From: Rhizorhapis sp. SPR117
GTDB lineage: Bacteria > Pseudomonadota > Alphaproteobacteria > Sphingomonadales > Sphingomonadaceae
Length of the DNA: 40,235 bases
Assembly: GCF_021742065.1 (NCBI RefSeq)
Contig: NZ_JAKKIE010000036.1
Location: 1 to 40,235, forward strand
Reading direction: 5' to 3'
Shown here piece after piece: positions 1-7,710 of the stretch. The translations under genes and the position numbers were made by a program. Below the pieces are notes generated by a model. The model ran no database searches and had not been told where the DNA came from. It worked only from the letters and a program-made list of their open reading frames with translations. Each line of letters opens with the position of its first letter. The first letter of the stretch is position 1.

Positions 1-70
1 GGACCGGCATTCCCACAGAAACGGCTTCAGCCCCTCCACTTGATCCTACCGGCATCAGCCGGTCAGTCAT
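1..70 (-). CDS. Possible 5' end of an unidentified gene, cut by the window edge
   Basis: On the minus strand an ATG at 70-68 opens a frame that stays open to the window edge. It reads about 23 residues starting MTDRLMPVGSSGG. No convincing ribosome binding site precedes it, and the piece is too short to identify. A divergent neighbour of the tandem-TetR regulator would be expected here, but the open frame could also be chance. Confidence 0.2.
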   Translation of the reverse strand, partial: MTDRLMPVGSSGGAEAVSVGMPV

Positions 71-366
71 TCAGCGGAGCAATTCAGCGCAGGCCGCAAT
101 GAGCCCTGACTTGCGTGCTTTTTGTCTTTTCGATTCGAATCATATGTTTGCAAGTTTACTCGCCGGGGTTAATCCGTGTCGCGGCCTGGGGGCTTTAACG
201 TTACGGCAAAGCGGCATTCCGTGGGGTCCTCTATAGATGGCCGGACGAGACAAGCGTGCGGGACGGCATCTGCTCCCTTCCCGGTTAATACATACCGGAT
301 ATTCGGTAAAGCAGGCACTTTGCGGTTTTTGATGACGAGTTGGTGAGAGGTTGTTAAATAAATACC
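71..366. other. Intergenic region upstream of the tandem-TetR gene
   Basis: No gene is supported here. The stretch holds a perfect 10-bp palindrome, GATTCGAATC, at 132-141, and a near-perfect 16-bp palindrome at 293-308 listed separately as a candidate operator. A further 6-bp hairpin (ACCGGC-atca-GCCGGT) lies just outside, at 48-63. No clear sigma-70 promoter could be picked out by eye. The AT-rich bases 350-362 lead into the start codon. Confidence 0.5.
293..308. promoter_or_regulatory. Candidate operator O1 of the tandem-TetR regulator
   Basis: TACCGGATATTCGGTA is a palindrome with only one mismatched pair (7 of 8 pairs match). The 15 bases at 291-305 recur exactly, in inverted orientation, at 1683-1697 in front of the downstream thiolase. 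A palindrome of this size shared between a TetR-type gene's own leader and the next gene is typical of a TetR-family operator. The assignment is inferred, not shown. Confidence 0.6.
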
Positions 367-1614
367 ATGAAAACCGAAAAAAGGACGTTCCAAAGCCCAG
401 AAAGGACAATGCGCTACAATGAAAAATATGAGCGCATATTGGAAGCCGCATCCGTCCTGATCAATGAGCATGGTGCAACCGGCATGACCTTTGCCGATGT
501 TGCGCGTGATGTGGGGCTCAACACGACAAGCATCACCTATTATTTCCAGCGGAAAGAGCAACTCGCTGTCGCCTGCTACCATCGCTCAATTGACAGGCTG
601 GAAAGCTTCATTGCTGCCGCAGAGCATCTCGAAACCGCGCGTGAGCGCATCAAGGGTTTTATCAACGCCAATTTCGAGGATCTGCTGAAAATCCGCATGG
701 GAGAAGCAAAAAACTATGCCGGATTTTCGGAACTGCGGACGCTGAATGAAAAGGCGCAAGAAGAAACTCAGGCGCGGTACAGGAGTATGTTTCGCCGCCT
801 GCGCGCGCTATTTGGGGTGCCTGCAAACGAGCGTGAACACCGGGCTTTCACAGCCCGTACCAACGTGCTGCTGGAAAACATGTACTGGTTGCCTGTCTGG
901 CTGGAACGGTATGATATTCCCGATTTTTCGAGGGTGAAAGCCCGCATGTTCGATATATTCGATCATGGCATCGCCGCCACAGATCAAATCTGGTCGCCAC
1001 ATGATATTTCGCTCGATGCGGTCATTCCTGATGTCGTGGGCAAAAATTCGCTGGAAAATTTTCTGCGCGCCGCAACCATGCTGATTAATGACCGCGGGTA
1101 TCGCGGCACATCGGTGGAACGGATCGCTGCGGAGATCAATGTCACAAAAGGCAGTTTTTATCATCATTTGAATGGCAAGGACGATCTGGTTGTTGCCTGT
1201 TTTCGGCGCAGCTTTGACATCATCGCGCGTTCACAGCAGACCGCCGACGAAGCCAAGGGTGGCTATTGGCCGCATTTGACCTCATCCATTGCAACCCTGC
1301 TCAAAGTCCAGTTCGCCAACGCCAGCCCATTGCTGCGCAGCACTGCCCGGCAATCGTTGCCTGCCCCGTTGCGTGCGCTGGTCTTCGACGAATCCACGAG
1401 GCTGGCCCGCCGCTATGCCGGAATGATGATGGACGGGATCGCCGAAAGCTCAGTCAGGCCGATCGACACGCTGATCGCCGCGCAAATGATTATGTCGATG
1501 CTGAATTCAGCATATGACGCACGGGCGTGGGCCAATCGCATGGCTCTGCCCGACGCTGTGGAACTCTATGCCACCACCATCATTTTTGGTTTGTTCCAGC
1601 CTGTCGCGGATTAA
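367..1614 (+). CDS. Tandem TetR-family regulator with two DNA-binding domains
   Basis: At 415 residues this is about twice the usual TetR length. It contains two complete TetR N-terminal helix-turn-helix regions. The first is at about residues 20-66 (FADVARDVGLNTTSITYYF) and the second at about 228-275 (VERIAAEINVTKGSFYHHL). Each is followed by a helical ligand-binding-like region. Single-domain relatives dimerise and release DNA when they bind a small molecule, often an acyl-CoA in this kind of context. The next gene is a thiolase on the same strand, and a 15-bp sequence is shared by the two upstream regions, so autoregulation and thiolase control are likely. The start is uncertain: ATG 367 has no good ribosome binding site, and ATG 409 follows AAAGGA too closely. 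The family call is firm; the ligand is unknown. Confidence 0.9.
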   Translation: MKTEKRTFQSPERTMRYNEKYERILEAASVLINEHGATGMTFADVARDVGLNTTSITYYFQRKEQLAVACYHRSIDRLESFIAAAEHLETARERIKGFINANFEDLLKIRMGEAKNYAGFSELRTLNEKAQEETQARYRSMFRRLRALFGVPANEREHRAFTARTNVLLENMYWLPVWLERYDIPDFSRVKARMFDIFDHGIAATDQIWSPHDISLDAVIPDVVGKNSLENFLRAATMLINDRGYRGTSVERIAAEINVTKGSFYHHLNGKDDLVVACFRRSFDIIARSQQTADEAKGGYWPHLTSSIATLLKVQFANASPLLRSTARQSLPAPLRALVFDESTRLARRYAGMMMDGIAESSVRPIDTLIAAQMIMSMLNSAYDARAWANRMALPDAVELYATTIIFGLFQPVAD

Positions 1615-1641
1615 AGACCGGCTGCATGTAACGCTCTGGAC

Positions 1642-1670
1642 TTGCGCACCATTCGCGTCAAATCTATAGA
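1642..1670 (+). promoter_or_regulatory. Sigma-70-like promoter of the thiolase gene
   Basis: TTGCGC at 1642-1647 and TATAGA at 1665-1670 are separated by exactly 17 bases. Transcription would start near 1677, immediately before the palindromic candidate operator at 1680-1697. A bound repressor there would block the promoter. Confidence 0.55.
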
Positions 1671-1679
1671 ACAGCCTGG

Positions 1680-1697
1680 AATCGAATATCCGGTATG
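1680..1697. promoter_or_regulatory. Candidate operator O2 in front of the thiolase
   Basis: Bases 1683-1697 are the exact reverse complement of 291-305 (CATACCGGATATTCG). The site sits between the predicted -10 box and the thiolase ribosome binding site, a standard place for repression. It is less symmetric than the copy upstream of the regulator gene. Confidence 0.6.
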
Positions 1698-1732
1698 TCC
1701 ATGTCGGGTCTTTGGAAGAGGAGACATCACCA

Positions 1733-2908
1733 ATGCGCGACGCCGTCATCGTTTCTACCGCCCGCACGCCGATTGGCCGCGCTTATAAAGGCGCGTTCAA
1801 TGCCACGCCCTCTCCTACACTCGCGGCGCATGCCATTCGTGCCGCGGTCGAGCGCTCTGGCGTCGATCCGGCCGAAGTCGACGATGTGGTATTCGGCGCG
1901 GCACTTCAGCAAGGCGTGCAAATGACCATAGGACGCACCGCGGCCCTGCGCGCTGGCCTGCCCGCTTCGGTCGCCGCCATGTCGATCGACCGTCAATGCG
2001 CTTCTGGTTTGATGGCGATTGCGACTGCGGCCAAGCAAGTGGTCGTGGACCGCATGGATGTGTGCGTCGCGGGGGGCGTTGAATCGATCTCTCTGGTCCA
2101 GACCAAGGAAATGCGTGTTGGGCCTGATCCAGAACTGCTCGCAATGGTTCCCACCGTTTACATGCCGATGCTGCAAACCGCCGAAGTCGTCGCCAACCGC
2201 TATGGCATCAGCCGTGACCGACAGGACGCCTACGCCTTGCAATCGCAACACCGCACGGCCGCCGCACAGGCAGCAGGCCGATTCGATGATGAGATTATTT
2301 CGGTTGCTGCCAAAATGGGCGTCATGAACAAGGAAACCGGCGAAGTATCGATGCGCGACGTCACCATCGCCAAGGACGAAGGCAACCGTCCCGAAACGAC
2401 GCTTGAAGGCCTCTCCTCGCTTCAGCCGGTGATTGGAGAAAAGGGCTTCATTACCGCAGGCAATGCCAGCCAGCTAAGCGATGGCGCCTCAGCTTGCGTC
2501 GTCATGGAGGCGGAGATTGCCGCCAAGCGCGGATTGACCCCGCTGGGCCGTTATGTGGGCATGGCCGTGGCGGGTACGGAACCTGATGAAATGGGCATCG
2601 GCCCCGTTTTCGCGGTCCCCAAACTGCTCAAACGCTTTGGCCTCAACATCGATGATATTGGCCTTTGGGAACTTAATGAAGCTTTCGCAGTGCAGGTGCT
2701 TTATTGCCAGGATAAGCTGGGCATTCCCGATGATCGCCTCAACGTCAATGGCGGCGCCATTTCGATCGGCCATCCTTATGGCATGTCGGGTGCACGGATG
2801 ACTGGCCACGCCTTGATCGAAGGCAAACGGCGGGGCGTCAAATATGTCGTCGTCACTATGTGTGTAGGCGGCGGTATGGGGGCGGCAGGGCTGTTCGAAG
2901 TTCTCTAG
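1733..2908 (+). CDS. Acetyl-CoA acyltransferase (thiolase), FadA-like
   Basis: The 391-residue product is a full-length thiolase. These enzymes cleave 3-ketoacyl-CoA with CoA, or condense two acyl-CoAs. The acyl-accepting cysteine is C89 in DRQCASG. The C-terminal motifs ISIGHPYG and [10 protein letters not shown] supply the other catalytic His and Cys. Start ATG 1733 is chosen because GGAAGAGGAG (1714-1723) precedes it at good spacing; a TTG at 1712 lies before that site and is unlikely. It follows the tandem-TetR gene by 118 bases with its own promoter and candidate operator, so it is probably the main target of that regulator. Substrate chain length cannot be read from the sequence. It is one of three thiolases in this window. 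Confidence 0.9.
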   Translation: MRDAVIVSTARTPIGRAYKGAFNATPSPTLAAHAIRAAVERSGVDPAEVDDVVFGAALQQGVQMTIGRTAALRAGLPASVAAMSIDRQCASGLMAIATAAKQVVVDRMDVCVAGGVESISLVQTKEMRVGPDPELLAMVPTVYMPMLQTAEVVANRYGISRDRQDAYALQSQHRTAAAQAAGRFDDEIISVAAKMGVMNKETGEVSMRDVTIAKDEGNRPETTLEGLSSLQPVIGEKGFITAGNASQLSDGASACVVMEAEIAAKRGLTPLGRYVGMAVAGTEPDEMGIGPVFAVPKLLKRFGLNIDDIGLWELNEAFAVQVLYCQDKLGIPDDRLNVNGGAISIGHPYGMSGARMTGHALIEGKRRGVKYVVVTMCVGGGMGAAGLFEVL

Positions 2909-2927
2909 CTGCGGCTGAAAACCGAAT

Positions 2928-2954
2928 AATGGGTCCGCTTGCCGGACCCATTTT
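2928..2954. terminator. Bidirectional rho-independent terminator
   Basis: AATGGGTCCG and CGGACCCATT form a perfect 10-bp stem with a 5-base loop. TTTT follows on the plus strand, and the minus strand has an A/T-rich tail as well. It lies between the convergent thiolase and proS genes and can end transcription from both sides. Confidence 0.8.
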
Positions 2955-2957
2955 CGT

Positions 2958-4484
2958 TCAATATGCCCGCCCCACCAGTACCCGTTCAACCGCTGGTGCA
3001 CCCGTAAAAATGCATACGCCATCGGCGGGCGCAGCATTCAGCGGCACATTGCGCAGCGTCAGCTTCATGGCTTTCAGCGTTTCAACAACCTGATCGAGAG
3101 CAGCGCCCGTAGGCTTGCTCCACTGTACTTCGGCCCAACCACATTTCGGATTTGCGGCGAAATGCGCCTTCAACGCCGCGACATCGCTAATTGACCGATC
3201 AATGTTGGCTTTCAGAAAGGCTTCGGCCTGATCATGGAGCGATGCCTGAATAGACTCCAGCATCGCTGCTGCATCATCAATAAATGCTGCGCGTGAAAGG
3301 GTCATGCTGGCAAGCTTGCCATTATCGGCATAGAGTTGGTCGCGCCGCAGCACGGACACATTGTGCGCGGCAAGATCACGACCGCCGACTTCGACGATGA
3401 TCGGCGCTCCCTTCTTGACCCAGTTCCAACGCTTGTTCGCGGCCTTGATCGCTTTTTTATCCAGCAAGGCCCGGACAGGTTCGCCAAAGACGGTCAATTG
3501 CGACAGCGCCACCACGATGTCCCGGCAATAGGCAAGGATGTCGTCATCTTCCGGCTGATCGCGCAGCATTGGCACCACGACGATTTGTTGCGGCGCAATG
3601 ACTGGCGGTACGCGCAGCCCATCATCGTCGCCATGCGTCATGATAACGCCGCCGATCAGACGGGTGGAAACACCCCAACTGGTCGTCTGCGCCAGTTCCA
3701 GTTCGCCATCGCGGTTCTGAAAACGAATATTCTGCGCCCTGCTGAATGTCGTGCCCAGGAAATGTGATGTTCCGGCCTGAAGTGCCTTGCCATCCTGCAT
3801 CATCGCTTCAATGGAAAAGGTCGCTTCGGCTCCGGGAAAGCGCTCATTTTCAGGCTTTTCACCAGCAATCACGGGCATAGCAAGCGCATTTTCCGAAAAG
3901 CTGCGATAGACTTCCAGCATTTTCAGCGTCTCTTCCCTTGCTTCCTCGGCGGACGCATGGACCGTATGCCCCTCCTGCCACAGGAATTCGCTGGTCCGAA
4001 GAAACATGCGGGTGCGCATTTCCCAACGAACCACATTCGCCCACTGGTTAATAAGAACCGGCAGGTCGCGCCAGCTCTGCACCCAACGCGAAAATGCTGC
4101 GCCAATGACAGTTTCGGATGTTGGCCGCACTACCAGGGGTTCTTCCAGCTTTGCCTCGGGATCGGGAACAAGCGCGCCGTCCTGCATGATCAGCCTGTGG
4201 TGCGTAACGACCGCCATTTCTTTAGCGAAACCATCCACATGCTCGGCTTCCTTGGCGAAATAGGACAGCGGGATGAACAATGGAAAATAGCAATTTTCAT
4301 GTCCCGTCCGCTTGATTTCGGCATCGAGTAGCTTCTGTATGCGTTCCCAGATGCCATAGCCCCAGGGGCGGATCACCATGCACCCGCGCACGCCGGACTC
4401 TTCCGCAAGATCAGCCTCGCTGATAACGGCTTGATACCAGGCAGCGAAATCCTTTTCGCGTGTGACGGATAGTGCGTGTTTCAA
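2958..4484 (-). CDS. proS: Proline-tRNA ligase
   Basis: This class II aminoacyl-tRNA synthetase charges tRNA-Pro in the cytoplasm. The N-terminal part carries the class II motif 1 region (VRGCMVIRPWGYGIWERIQ). It also has the TSET motif in VRPTSETVIG, the QWANVVRWEMRTRMFLR segment (motif 2), and an anticodon-binding C-terminal domain. The compact form without the YbaK-like editing insertion fits the type found in many alphaproteobacteria. The open frame extends upstream to a TTG at 4607, but homology starts at KHALSVTREKDF. A TTG at 4484, preceded by GGTCGGGA, gives a 508-residue protein of normal size, so I use it. No ATG is available nearby. It lies downstream of phaR on the same strand with a 136-base gap. 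Confidence 0.93.
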   Translation of the reverse strand: MKHALSVTREKDFAAWYQAVISEADLAEESGVRGCMVIRPWGYGIWERIQKLLDAEIKRTGHENCYFPLFIPLSYFAKEAEHVDGFAKEMAVVTHHRLIMQDGALVPDPEAKLEEPLVVRPTSETVIGAAFSRWVQSWRDLPVLINQWANVVRWEMRTRMFLRTSEFLWQEGHTVHASAEEAREETLKMLEVYRSFSENALAMPVIAGEKPENERFPGAEATFSIEAMMQDGKALQAGTSHFLGTTFSRAQNIRFQNRDGELELAQTTSWGVSTRLIGGVIMTHGDDDGLRVPPVIAPQQIVVVPMLRDQPEDDDILAYCRDIVVALSQLTVFGEPVRALLDKKAIKAANKRWNWVKKGAPIIVEVGGRDLAAHNVSVLRRDQLYADNGKLASMTLSRAAFIDDAAAMLESIQASLHDQAEAFLKANIDRSISDVAALKAHFAANPKCGWAEVQWSKPTGAALDQVVETLKAMKLTLRNVPLNAAPADGVCIFTGAPAVERVLVGRAY

Positions 4485-4620
4485 TGTGTCCCGACCTGCA
4501 TAAAATGGCAAAACAGCCCAAAAGGCTTTACCCAGCCCATTAGGATTCAGATTGCAAGGAGTCGATACGCGAATTGCCCTTTCGCCGCACAAGCAACCGC
4601 TCAGCAACCTTAAAAGGGCG

Positions 4621-5184
4621 TTATTTGCCCAGTTTCTCGATTTTGGAATTCAGGGCTTCAAGCTGAGCCTTTAGCACAGCAATCTCATCATCCTTGGCTT
4701 CCGTCGATGCAGTTCCCGGCTTTTCCCCGGCCTTGCCCTTGAAAGCACTTGTGGCGACTTCGAGCATCTCCATGTTGCGTTTGGCGATTTCCGCGAAAGG
4801 CCCGCCGGAAAATGCGCCCTTCATCGCGTCCTGAAACTGGAGCTGGTTCTTGCGAAAGGCATCCATCGATGCTTCAAGATATTGCGGCACCATTGACTGC
4901 ATTGAATCACCGTACATGGAAATAAGTTGCCGCAGAAAATTGACCGGCAACATATTGGTTCCGCGGGACTCTTCTTCCATGATGATCTGCGTGAGGACGT
5001 TGTGGGTGATGTCCTCGTTACTCTTGGCATCGACAACCACGAACTCCCTGCCTTCGCGGGTCATTTTCGATAGCAGGTCCAGCGTGATGTAACTGGAAGT
5101 TTCCGTATTATACAATCGGCGATTGGCGTATTTCTTGATGATGACAGGTTCCGAATCACCAGAAGATTTTGAGGCTTTTGCCAT
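4621..5184 (-). CDS. phaR: Polyhydroxyalkanoate synthesis repressor PhaR
   Basis: The 187-residue protein has the PHB/PHA accumulation regulator DNA-binding domain at its N-terminus (IIKKYANRRLYNTETSSYITL). The central region contains MLPVNFLRQLISMYGDSMQ. An acidic and charged C-terminal tail includes a short coiled-coil-like helix (IAVLKAQLEALNSKIEKL). PhaR proteins bind both PHA granules and DNA, and repress phasin and synthase genes until polymer is present. ATG 5184 is chosen because GGGAGTGGA precedes it; the frame is open further upstream, but that part is not like the family. The gene runs head to head with the PhaC-like gene, whose start region overlaps it. Confidence 0.92.
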   Translation of the reverse strand: MAKASKSSGDSEPVIIKKYANRRLYNTETSSYITLDLLSKMTREGREFVVVDAKSNEDITHNVLTQIIMEEESRGTNMLPVNFLRQLISMYGDSMQSMVPQYLEASMDAFRKNQLQFQDAMKGAFSGGPFAEIAKRNMEMLEVATSAFKGKAGEKPGTASTEAKDDEIAVLKAQLEALNSKIEKLGK

Positions 5185-6268
5185 TACGTCCACTCCCGCC
5201 ATTGAAGATATTGCAATAGCATCAAACCATGATGCGCCGCAACATGGTCCCCGTCCACTTCCGCTTTTTCTTGATGTCCTGTGGAGAGAGACCCAGAATG
5301 ACACAGCTTTCAGGGTAAAGGCTTTGGAGGGTTTGAAAAAATATCAACGGGCAAAACGCACTAAACGCGAACTGAAGGCTGCAATTGTTGCAACTGCGGG
5401 ATCGGCACGATTACTGCACTATGGTGGTGCGGGGCGGCCCATCATATTCGTGCCTTCCCTGATCAATCCACATTTCGTTCTGGATCTGTCAGACAGCAAT
5501 TCCCTGATGGGCTATCTGCGTGAACGTGGCTTGAATGTTTATCTGGTCGACTGGGGCTTTCCCTCGGTGGAAGATCGAGAACTGGGTCTTGCTGACCATG
5601 TCGCACAACGCCTTCTCCCCCTGTTGGCGGATTTAAAAGAACCTCCCGTCCTTGCCGGCTATTGCCTTGGCGGAACCATGACGGCGGCAGCCAGCGCCAT
5701 GATGGAAACATCCGCTTTGGTCATGATCGCGGCGCCATGGGACTTTGATGGTTTTCCGGCACCGGATCGGGAACGGATCATTGCCCTGTGGGACAAGGCC
5801 AAACCGATGTGCGAACGCCTTGGCTATGTACCGATGGAGGTGCTGCAAGCAGGCTTCTGGACGCTTGATCCAGGACGCACCATCCGAAAATATGCCGCGT
5901 TCGCCGACATGCCGGAAGGCTCCGACGCTGCCAATGCATTCATCGTTGTGGAAGACTGGGCCAATGAAGGCGCGCCCTTGACCTTTGCTGCCGGGCGCGA
6001 CCTGTTTGAACGGCTTTATACTGCCAACGAAAGCGGCAAGGGGCAATGGCGGGTCGGCGACAAAATCATCGATCCTGCCAGCTTGCAATGCCCATTCCTC
6101 AACATCATATCTGATACCGATCATATCGTTCCCGCCGCAAGCGCCAGTCGCGGGGGCAAGGAATTGCGCCTTGAAAGTGGCCATGTCGGAATGATCGTGG
6201 GCGGTCGCGCCCGCGAACAACTATGGGCGCCACTGGCGGAATGGCTTTTGGAATCGACTTTGCGGTGA
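5138..6268 (+). CDS. PhaC-like polyester synthase / alpha-beta hydrolase, short form
   Basis: The protein is an alpha/beta hydrolase of about 376 residues. Its nucleophile motif is GYCLGGT, with the cysteine codon at 5663-5665. This Cys version of the lipase box (G-x-C-x-G-G) is the mark of PHA synthases. A later Asp (ISDTDHIVP) and His (ESGHVGM) complete the triad, and FVPSLINPHFVLDL and YLVDWGFP also match synthase blocks. It is far shorter than class I PhaC (about 560-600 residues) and nearer class III PhaC, but no PhaE partner is present. It may be a synthase or a related acyltransferase or hydrolase. The start is unclear: ATG 5138 and TTG 5123 both lie inside antisense phaR, and no good ribosome site or later ATG is seen. 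The phaA-type thiolase follows 46 bases downstream. Confidence 0.8.
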   Translation: MMTGSESPEDFEAFAITSTPAIEDIAIASNHDAPQHGPRPLPLFLDVLWRETQNDTAFRVKALEGLKKYQRAKRTKRELKAAIVATAGSARLLHYGGAGRPIIFVPSLINPHFVLDLSDSNSLMGYLRERGLNVYLVDWGFPSVEDRELGLADHVAQRLLPLLADLKEPPVLAGYCLGGTMTAAASAMMETSALVMIAAPWDFDGFPAPDRERIIALWDKAKPMCERLGYVPMEVLQAGFWTLDPGRTIRKYAAFADMPEGSDAANAFIVVEDWANEGAPLTFAAGRDLFERLYTANESGKGQWRVGDKIIDPASLQCPFLNIISDTDHIVPAASASRGGKELRLESGHVGMIVGGRAREQLWAPLAEWLLESTLR

Positions 6269-6314
6269 TAAGGGCGACCGCAAACCACTCACTCTGAATT
6301 CAGGAAAGATGATT

Positions 6315-7487
6315 ATGGCCGATATCGTCATTACCGCCGCCAAGCGCACGCCTGTCGGCAGCTTCCTTGGAGCGTTCGCAACAACGCCAGCCCATGAGCT
6401 GGGCCGCATCGCCATAGAAGCCGCGTTGGTTCAAGCGGGCGTTGCTGGCGAGGAAGTATCCGAAGTCATCATGGGACAGGTGCTGAACGCCGGTCACGGC
6501 CAGAACCCCGCCCGTCAGGCCGCCATGGCCGCCGGCATTCCCAAGGAAGTGCCCGCATGGGGCGTCAGCCAGGTCTGTGGCTCCGGGTTGCGTTCAGTCG
6601 CTTCGGCAGTTCAGGCAATCGCCAATGGTGATGCGAGCATTGTCGTGGCCGGCGGGCAAGAAAGCATGTCGATGTCCGCACATTGCCAATCGCTGCGCCA
6701 AGGCCAGAAAATGGGCAATCTGGAAATGATAGACACCATGATCAAAGATGGTCTGACGGACATCTTCAATGGCTATCATATGGGCATTACGGCTGAAAAC
6801 CTTGCGGAACAATATCAAATAACCCGCGAGGCGCAGGACAGGCTTGCGGTACGTTCGCAAAATTTGGCGGAGGCTGCCCGCGCGGCAGGCCGGTTCAAGG
6901 ATGAAATATCACCTGTCACGGTCAAAACGCGCAAGGGCGAAACCATTTTTGGCGATGACGAATATATCCGCGCCGGTGTTACGATGGATAGCGTGAGCGG
7001 CGTGCGTCCGGCCTTCAAGAAAGACGGCACCGTTACCGCAGCGAACGCCAGCGGTATCAACGATGGTGCGGCGGCGCTGGTGTTGATGACTGCAGAGGAA
7101 GCTGCGCGGCGCGGTGCGACCGTTCTCGCTCGTGTTGCAAGCTGGGCCCATGCGGGCGTTGACCCTTCCATCATGGGAATTGGTCCTGTTCCTGCGACAA
7201 AACGCGCACTGACAAAAGCAGGTTGGTCGGTAGGTGATCTCGACCTTATCGAAGCCAATGAGGCGTTTGCGGCGCAGGCATTGTCGGTGGGGAAGGAGCT
7301 TGGCTTTGATCCGGACAAGGTCAATGTGAACGGTGGTGCGATCGCTATCGGTCACCCGATCGGCGCATCGGGCGCGCGCGTCCTGACGACCCTCCTGTAC
7401 GAAATGCAAAAGCGGAACGCGAGTAAGGGCCTTGCAACCCTCTGCATCGGCGGCGGCATGGGTATCGCCATGTGCCTTGAAAGGTGA
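6315..7487 (+). CDS. phaA: Acetyl-CoA C-acetyltransferase (beta-ketothiolase)
   Basis: A 390-residue thiolase that can condense two acetyl-CoA to acetoacetyl-CoA, the first step of PHB synthesis, or run in reverse. C88 in SQVCGSG is the acylated cysteine, and AIGHPIGASG and TLCIGGGMG carry the other catalytic residues. Start ATG 6315 is preferred because AGGAAAG (6302-6308) is six bases away, while ATG 6309 touches that site. It follows the PhaC-like gene closely and is probably co-transcribed. No acetoacetyl-CoA reductase (phaB) is in the window. The gene symbol rests on context plus family; atoB would be an equivalent label. Confidence 0.88.
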   Translation: MADIVITAAKRTPVGSFLGAFATTPAHELGRIAIEAALVQAGVAGEEVSEVIMGQVLNAGHGQNPARQAAMAAGIPKEVPAWGVSQVCGSGLRSVASAVQAIANGDASIVVAGGQESMSMSAHCQSLRQGQKMGNLEMIDTMIKDGLTDIFNGYHMGITAENLAEQYQITREAQDRLAVRSQNLAEAARAAGRFKDEISPVTVKTRKGETIFGDDEYIRAGVTMDSVSGVRPAFKKDGTVTAANASGINDGAAALVLMTAEEAARRGATVLARVASWAHAGVDPSIMGIGPVPATKRALTKAGWSVGDLDLIEANEAFAAQALSVGKELGFDPDKVNVNGGAIAIGHPIGASGARVLTTLLYEMQKRNASKGLATLCIGGGMGIAMCLER

Positions 7488-7566
7488 TCGCTTCCGGATT
7501 CAAGAAATTCGCACCATAATGAATATATATTGCTGCCAGATATCGCTCTCTACTTTCAGGCACAGA

Positions 7567-7607
7567 ATGCCCGTCAGACCATCCCGGTTCTGGCGGGTAT
7601 TTCTTTT
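7567..7607 (+). terminator. Rho-independent terminator after the phaA-type thiolase
   Basis: CCCGTCAGA (7570-7578) pairs with TCTGGCGGG (7589-7597), with one G-T pair, and the stem can be extended by three more pairs. The T-rich run TATTTCTTTT follows directly. It ends the PhaC-like/thiolase transcript and separates it from the histidine kinase. Confidence 0.8.
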
Positions 7608-7635
7608 ATAACGCACCAGAAAAAATGGAATAAAG

Positions 7636-7660
7636 TTGACAGCAAATAATTGTTAATACA
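7636..7660 (+). promoter_or_regulatory. Possible promoter of the hybrid kinase gene
   Basis: A perfect TTGACA lies at 7636-7641 in an AT-rich stretch. The best -10 candidates, around 7653-7660, are poor matches (TTAATA, AATACA), so the pairing is tentative. Confidence 0.3.
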
Positions 7661-7710
7661 CCATTCCTTCATGTGGAGACGTTTTTGCACTCTTGCTCAA
7701 GGAGCTAGTG

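Noticed and set aside
128..142. TTCGATTCGAATC resembling a tRNA T-arm
   Set aside because: No matching acceptor stem, anticodon arm or CCA end could be built around it. It is better described as a simple palindrome.
147..154. Single TTTGCAAG in the left intergenic region as a ScfR site
   Set aside because: It is alone, without a paired second site, and such 8-mers also occur by chance inside genes.
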